17,813 nt of DNA from positions 1-17,813 of the forward strand of contig CALLZZ010000047.1 of the NCBI GenBank assembly GCA_937858235.1, written 5' to 3'. Of the stretch, positions 14,236 to 17,813 are shown piece by piece. The stretch comes from an uncultured Clostridia bacterium (GTDB lineage Bacteria > Bacillota > Clostridia > Oscillospirales > Oscillospiraceae). Position 1 is the first letter of the stretch; each line of letters opens with the position of its first letter. Both the position numbers and the translations under genes were made by a program. Under the pieces are notes generated by a model that had not been told where the DNA came from, searched no databases, and worked only from the letters and a program-made list of their open reading frames with translations.

Positions 14236-14704
14236 ACGGTTTCAATTCATGCTCGGAAGTAGGCTGGGACTGCAAGAAAAGCTTGAGTTTTTCCATGCCA
14301 CGGAGCAGAGAAGACTGTTCTTCGCCGGAATAGGCGTGGGAGAGCCGCGCGAACTGCTGACAGCGGCAGTAGCTGTGGTAGGCACAGGCCAGTTTTCCCT
14401 CATGGGTAAGGCTGACCAGGACAGAGCGACCATCGGCAAGACTGGGGTTTTTGGTCACAAATCCCTTTTTATCCAGTTTGTTTACCGCTACGCTGGCGGA
14501 AGGCTTAGCCACCTGAAGCAGGTCTGCCAGATCGCTGATGGTGACTCCCTCCTCCGGCCACTGGGCGATTTGCTCCAAGACGTAGAATTCGCTGGTGCTA
14601 AGGGGCAGACGGCTGTGGGCGGGTAAGCTGTTCCTTTCGTTTTGCAGAACGCTCTGGTACAGCTCTTGAAAGAGGTGGCTGAATTGTGCTACAAAGCTTG
14701 CCAT
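14234..14704 (-). CDS. MarR-family transcriptional regulator (FabT-like by position)
   Basis: This 156-aa protein has the MarR winged-helix core: STSEFYVLEQIAQWPEEGVTISDLADLLQVAKPSASVAVNKLDKKGFV for the helix-turn-helix and the wing with a typical DGRS-V-L-V-S-L-T signature. Long helices at both ends would form the dimer. MarR proteins repress nearby genes and release DNA on binding a ligand. Adjacency to acpP points to a FabT-like role, where the co-ligand is an acyl-ACP; this is inferred from position only. GGAGG stands before ATG 14704. On the minus strand a TATAAT (14728-14723) lies close upstream, and the box at 14738-14752 would allow self-control. Confidence 0.88.
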   Translation of the reverse strand: MASFVAQFSHLFQELYQSVLQNERNSLPAHSRLPLSTSEFYVLEQIAQWPEEGVTISDLADLLQVAKPSASVAVNKLDKKGFVTKNPSLADGRSVLVSLTHEGKLACAYHSYCRCQQFARLSHAYSGEEQSSLLRGMEKLKLFLQSQPTSEHELKP

Positions 14705-14737
14705 GGTACGCCTCCGAAAATGATTATATAAGCTAAC

Positions 14738-14752
14738 TAAACGATATGATAC
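14738..14752. promoter_or_regulatory. putative operator before the MarR gene
   Basis: TAAACGATATGATAC is the second copy of the 15-bp box found before acpP. It lies just upstream of the -10 element TATAAT (14728-14723, minus strand), a place where a bound repressor would block polymerase. Confidence 0.45.
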
Positions 14753-14858
14753 AAAATCTGGGATTACTTGTCAAGTAGAAAATAGAAAAGTCTGTGAAAG
14801 AGGGATTAGGGACAGGGAGGAAAAGGGGAAAGTTGTCGAAAGGGCCGGAAAAAGCCAC

Positions 14859-14886
14859 TTGACAACGGTAATCAGGCTGTTATAAT
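14859..14886 (+). promoter_or_regulatory. metK promoter
   Basis: A consensus TTGACA (14859-14864) and TATAAT (14881-14886) with a 16-bp spacer. The start would be near 14893, just before the SAM aptamer. Confidence 0.85.
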
Positions 14887-14906
14887 AAGCTTGACAATTG
14901 AACAGC

Positions 14907-15010
14907 CTTATCAAGAGTGGTGGAGGGATCGGCCCGATGAAGCCCGGCAACCTGTGCATGAGTTTGTATGCGTAAGGTGCTAATTCCGGCGGTGAATATC
15001 GAAAGATGAG
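14907..15010 (+). promoter_or_regulatory. SAM-I riboswitch (S-box) aptamer
   Basis: The conserved S-box core is visible: CTTATCAAGAGTGG, then GGAGGGATCGGCCCGATGAA, GCCCGGCAACC, and the closing strand GATGAG (15005-15010), which pairs with CTTATC (14907-14912) as helix P1. Binding of S-adenosylmethionine stabilises P1 and lets the downstream terminator form, lowering metK expression when SAM is plentiful. Confidence 0.96.
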
Positions 15011-15024
15011 GGGCAAGCTCATTT

Positions 15025-15056
15025 CGCGTTCCAACCGGAGCGCGTTTTCTTCTTTT
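15025..15056 (+). terminator. SAM riboswitch terminator
   Basis: CGCGTTCC (15025-15032) pairs with GGAGCGCG (15037-15044), followed by TTTTCTTCTTTTT. It ends about 60 bp before metK and is the expression platform of the S-box. Confidence 0.88.
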
Positions 15057-15114
15057 TCCAGGGGCTGTTTCTCTTGCAAACTTACCAACCTCCATAGAGA
15101 AAGGACAAACAGCT

Positions 15115-16296
15115 ATGAAAGAACATGTATTTACATCCGAGTCCGTGACTGAGGGCCATCCTGATAAGATGTGTGACCAGATCTCCGACGCTGTACTGGA
15201 CTGCATTCTGTCTCAGGATCCCGCAGCCCGGGTTGCCTGTGAGACTGCCACTACTACCGGTATGGTTCTGGTTATGGGTGAAGTTACCACCACTGCAAAG
15301 GTGGATATTCCCACGATTGTCCGGAACACCGTAGATCGCATCGGTTATAACAACCCCGCCTATGGCTTCGATGCACGCACCTGTGCCGTGCTGCCTACTC
15401 TGGATAAGCAGTCTCCGGATATCGCCATGGGCGTGAATAACTCCTACGAATACAAGGAAAATGCAGTGGATGAAGCAGATCTCATCGGCGCCGGCGACCA
15501 GGGCATGATGTTCGGCTATGCCTGCGACGAAACCGAAGAACTGATGCCGGCTCCCATTGCGCTGGCGCATCACCTGACCCTTTCCATGTCCAAGCTCCGG
15601 AAGGACGGCACCCTGCCTTGGATGCGTCCTGACGGCAAGAGCCAGGTCACTGTGGCCTATGACGAAAACGGCAACGTAACTTGGTGTCCCACCATCGTTA
15701 TCTCCACCCAGCATGACCCGGATATCGACATTAAGGATCTGCGGGAAGCGATTGTGGAAGAAGTGATTCGTCCCACCCTGCCCAAAGAGCTGATCCGTCC
15801 GGAAACCCGGTTCTTTGTCAATCCCACCGGTCGTTTTGTGGTGGGCGGTCCCGTTGGCGACTCCGGTCTGACCGGCCGTAAGATCATCGTAGACACCTAC
15901 GGTGGTGCGGCTTCCCACGGCGGCGGTGCCTTCTCTGGCAAGGACCCCACCAAAGTAGACCGTAGTGCAGCCTATATGGCACGTCATGTGGCAAAGAACA
16001 TGGTGGCGGCAGGTCTGGCTAAGAAGTGCCAGATTGAGCTGGCTTACGCAATCGGCGTGGCACGTCCGGTTTCTGTGTTCATCGACACCCATGGTACCGG
16101 TGTACTGCCCGATGAGGAGATGGCAGCCCTGGTGGACGAAGTCTTTGACCTGCGTCCCGCTTCCATCATCAGCTACCTGAATCTACGTCGTCCGATCTAT
16201 GAGCAGACTGCCTCCTATGGTCACTTTGGCCGTCCGGATCTGGATCTGCCCTGGGAACAGCTGACCAAGGTAGAGGCACTGAAGCAGTATCTGTAA
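15115..16296 (+). CDS. metK: S-adenosylmethionine synthetase
   Basis: This cytosolic enzyme makes S-adenosylmethionine from methionine and ATP, releasing phosphate and pyrophosphate. Signature motifs are the ATP-binding GHPDK (residues 14-18) in SESVTEGHPDKMCDQ, the hexapeptide GAGDQG, GRFVVGGPVGDSGLTGRK, and the phosphate loop GGGAFSGKDPTKVDRS. The 393 aa are the usual bacterial length and the C-terminus (FGRPDLDLPWE) is conserved. AAAGGA lies about 10 bp before ATG 15115. It is monocistronic, controlled by the SAM-I riboswitch and ended by a strong hairpin. No anomaly is seen. Confidence 0.98.
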   Translation: MKEHVFTSESVTEGHPDKMCDQISDAVLDCILSQDPAARVACETATTTGMVLVMGEVTTTAKVDIPTIVRNTVDRIGYNNPAYGFDARTCAVLPTLDKQSPDIAMGVNNSYEYKENAVDEADLIGAGDQGMMFGYACDETEELMPAPIALAHHLTLSMSKLRKDGTLPWMRPDGKSQVTVAYDENGNVTWCPTIVISTQHDPDIDIKDLREAIVEEVIRPTLPKELIRPETRFFVNPTGRFVVGGPVGDSGLTGRKIIVDTYGGAASHGGGAFSGKDPTKVDRSAAYMARHVAKNMVAAGLAKKCQIELAYAIGVARPVSVFIDTHGTGVLPDEEMAALVDEVFDLRPASIISYLNLRRPIYEQTASYGHFGRPDLDLPWEQLTKVEALKQYL

Positions 16297-16321
16297 TACA
16301 AAAACGAACATTTTTGAAACA

Positions 16322-16356
16322 AAAGTAGCAGACACCGTGGTGTCTGCTGCTTTTTT
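16322..16356 (+). terminator. terminator after metK
   Basis: AAAGTAGCAGACAC pairs with GTGTCTGCTGCTTT (one T-G pair), followed by T residues, 25 bp after the metK stop. Confidence 0.9.
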
Positions 16357-16359
16357 CGA

Positions 16360-16396
16360 GATAAAAAGACCGGCGCGGAGGGGGATCCGCGCCGGT
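16360..16396 (-). terminator. GC-rich hairpin, probable leftward terminator
   Basis: ACCGGCGCGGA (16369-16379) and TCCGCGCCGGT (16386-16396) form an 11-bp perfect stem. On the minus strand it is followed by CTTTTTATC, so it works leftward. It is about 380 bp beyond the purD stop and could end purD or an unseen leftward transcript. Confidence 0.6.
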
Positions 16397-16774
16397 TCAC
16401 TGGGGAGGGGTAAGAAAGAAGAAATAAGATGAAAATGAATGCAAGCCGCTGTCAATCCGAACCTCAACAGTGCAACAAGATTCAATCAGTAGTAGCGTGA
16501 GAGAAACTCGTTGGATGCTTGATTCATTGTTAAAATAATAACAGACCTGGAGCAAAAAAGCAAGTGGGCTAAAGTCCAGAATATGTTAAAAGTTTCACGA
16601 AAATAGCGGCAAAAATCTGTTTGAGGCTTCAAAAAGTTAAATGATTAACGAAAAAATAAAAAAGCATACAAAATGAACAAATTGTGGAAAGAGGTTGCTT
16701 GCAAAATTGGGAAAATAAACAAAGATGGGGGAGGGGATAGTGGTTTTTTTACCCGTAGCAAGGATGTGTATCGG
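16397..16774. other. 378-bp gap without a recognised gene
   Basis: This AT-rich stretch between the leftward hairpin and the purD stop holds no credible gene. The frames here (for example 16485-16183 on the minus strand) lack a good ribosome binding site or run into metK antisense. It may be the purD 3' UTR or hold a small leftward RNA ending at the hairpin at 16396-16360. Confidence 0.45.
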
Positions 16775-17813
16775 TTAATCCACCCACACTTTTCCAATAT
16801 CGGTACGAAAATGCATGTCTTTCCAGGAGATTGGTTTGGCTGCGGCATAGGCGTGCTCGACTGCCTCAGCCAAGCTAGTGCCGGAAGTGGTAACGCCTAG
16901 GACACGGCCGCCGTTAGTGAGATAGGCACCGTTGGAACCAAATTTGGTACCGGCATGGAATACCGTGGCATCTTCTACCTGATCCAAACCGGAGATTTCG
17001 TAACCCTTTTCGTAGCTGAGGGGGTAGCCTCCAGAGGCCAATACCAGACAGCAGGCAGCACCATCCTTCCACTTGATGTCCAGGTCTGCCAGAGTACCAT
17101 CTACGCAGGCGTTGAAGATATCAAAGAGGTCGGTGTCCAGCTGATACAGTACAGCCTGTGTTTCGGGGTCACCGAATCGTGCATTGTACTCTACCACCTT
17201 GGGACCCTGAGCGGTGAGCATAAGACCGAAGTAGATGACGCCCTTGAAGGGACGACCCTCCGCCTTCATCGCTTCCATGGTGGGGAGGAAAATTTCTTTC
17301 ATGCACTGGTCAGCCAACTTTGGTGTGTAGTTGGGAGAGGGGGTGAAGGCACCCATACCACCAGTGTTGGGTCCCTGGTTTCCGTCATAGGCACGCTTGT
17401 GATCCTGAGAGGAGGGCATGGGTGCGATATGTTCACCATCAGCGAAGCAGAGTACCGTAACCTCGGGACCCACCATGCACTCTTCGATGACTACGGTGAG
17501 ACCGGACGCACCAAATTTACCGCCTTCCATCATGTCCCGGACAGCCCGCTTGGCTTCGTCCACGGTTTCAGCTACAGTGACGCCCTTGCCCAATGCCAAG
17601 CCGTCGGCTTTGACCACGATAGGAGCACCCTCCTGGTCAATGTAGGCCAGCGCTTCGGCTTCCTCGGTAAAGGTTTTGTATTTGGCGGTGGGAATGTGGT
17701 ATTTCGCCATGAGTTCCTTGGAAAAGGCCTTGCTGGCCTCAATGATGGCGGCATTTTTGTAGGGGCCGAAGGTTTTCAGACCGGCAGCCTCCATTGCGTC
17801 CACCATGCCCATG
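16775..17813 (-). CDS. purD: phosphoribosylamine-glycine ligase (GAR synthetase), 5' end cut by window
   Basis: PurD joins glycine to phosphoribosylamine with ATP, the second step of purine synthesis. The visible 345 codons cover the ATP-grasp fold: A-A-I-I-E-A-S-K-A-F-S-K, PIVVKADGLALGKGV, the signature RAYDGNQGPNTGGMGAF, VVEYNARFGDPETQ with the metal ligands, and the C-terminal domain with GGYPLSYEKGY and HAGT. Full PurD is about 420 aa; roughly the first 75 residues lie beyond the right edge, so the first Met seen (17812) is internal. The stop is at 16775. Other purine genes probably lie upstream, to the right. No fault is visible. Confidence 0.96.
   Translation of the reverse strand, partial: MGMVDAMEAAGLKTFGPYKNAAIIEASKAFSKELMAKYHIPTAKYKTFTEEAEALAYIDQEGAPIVVKADGLALGKGVTVAETVDEAKRAVRDMMEGGKFGASGLTVVIEECMVGPEVTVLCFADGEHIAPMPSSQDHKRAYDGNQGPNTGGMGAFTPSPNYTPKLADQCMKEIFLPTMEAMKAEGRPFKGVIYFGLMLTAQGPKVVEYNARFGDPETQAVLYQLDTDLFDIFNACVDGTLADLDIKWKDGAACCLVLASGGYPLSYEKGYEISGLDQVEDATVFHAGTKFGSNGAYLTNGGRVLGVTTSGTSLAEAVEHAYAAAKPISWKDMHFRTDIGKVWVD

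Noticed and set aside
15082..16092. 336-codon minus-strand frame opposite metK
   Set aside because: metK has every family motif, a SAM-I riboswitch and a terminator; the opposite frame is a codon-bias shadow rich in His, Gly and Thr.
16775..17813. purD as a truncated pseudogene
   Set aside because: The missing N-terminus is explained by the window edge; the frame stays open to the last base and all visible motifs are intact.

Overview
The window looks like a chromosomal core segment of an anaerobic, low-to-mid GC Gram-positive bacterium, most likely class Clostridia (Oscillospiraceae-like; this placement is inference). Supporting signs are a T-box leader, a SAM-I riboswitch in front of metK, AGGAGG-type ribosome binding sites, the order nnrD - lipoprotein - alr - mazF (the Firmicutes alr/ndoA locus), a PerR repressor, an FprA-type flavodiiron protein, a sporulation-type polysaccharide deacetylase remnant, and an LCP wall enzyme. 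I see no phage genes, transposase, CRISPR array, tRNA or rRNA.

Left part (1-4400). A T-box leader reads leftward out of the window towards an unseen gene. A divergent sigma-A-like promoter drives the rightward group: the bifunctional NAD(P)H-hydrate repair enzyme, a small lipoprotein, alanine racemase (alr) and, after a terminator, a MazF-type endoribonuclease. No mazE antitoxin gene lies between alr and mazF. A bidirectional terminator separates mazF from a leftward Thr/Asp-rich lipoprotein.

Oxidative-stress part (4824-8720). A perR-like gene with all PerR metal ligands is followed 6 bp later by a TSCPD-domain protein. A 21-bp near-palindrome covers the perR start-site region, and a related, weaker box lies at the promoter of the flavodiiron gene at 7482. 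Between them is the oddest stretch (5770-6735): about 1 kb with no recognised gene, a possible 48-aa basic ORF, a cluster of hairpins including a perfect 30-bp palindrome, and a PdaB-like deacetylase that has lost its 5' end and first catalytic motif.

Wall and chaperone part (8689-13240). glf (UDP-galactopyranose mutase) and an LCP-family ligase form a leftward pair that suggests a galactofuranose-containing wall glycopolymer. Divergent from it is a stand-alone DnaK paralog with no grpE, dnaJ or CIRCE element.

Right part (13246-17813). Leftward genes encode a Cys-rich pentapeptide-repeat protein, acyl carrier protein and a MarR-family regulator. Near-identical 15-bp boxes precede acpP and marR, suggesting a FabT-like circuit. 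metK follows rightward under a SAM-I riboswitch, and purD enters leftward, cut by the window edge.

I did not find a convincing new multi-gene system. The most unexplained pieces are the structured repeat region with the broken deacetylase, the MazF without a neighbouring antitoxin, and the two candidate operator pairs.
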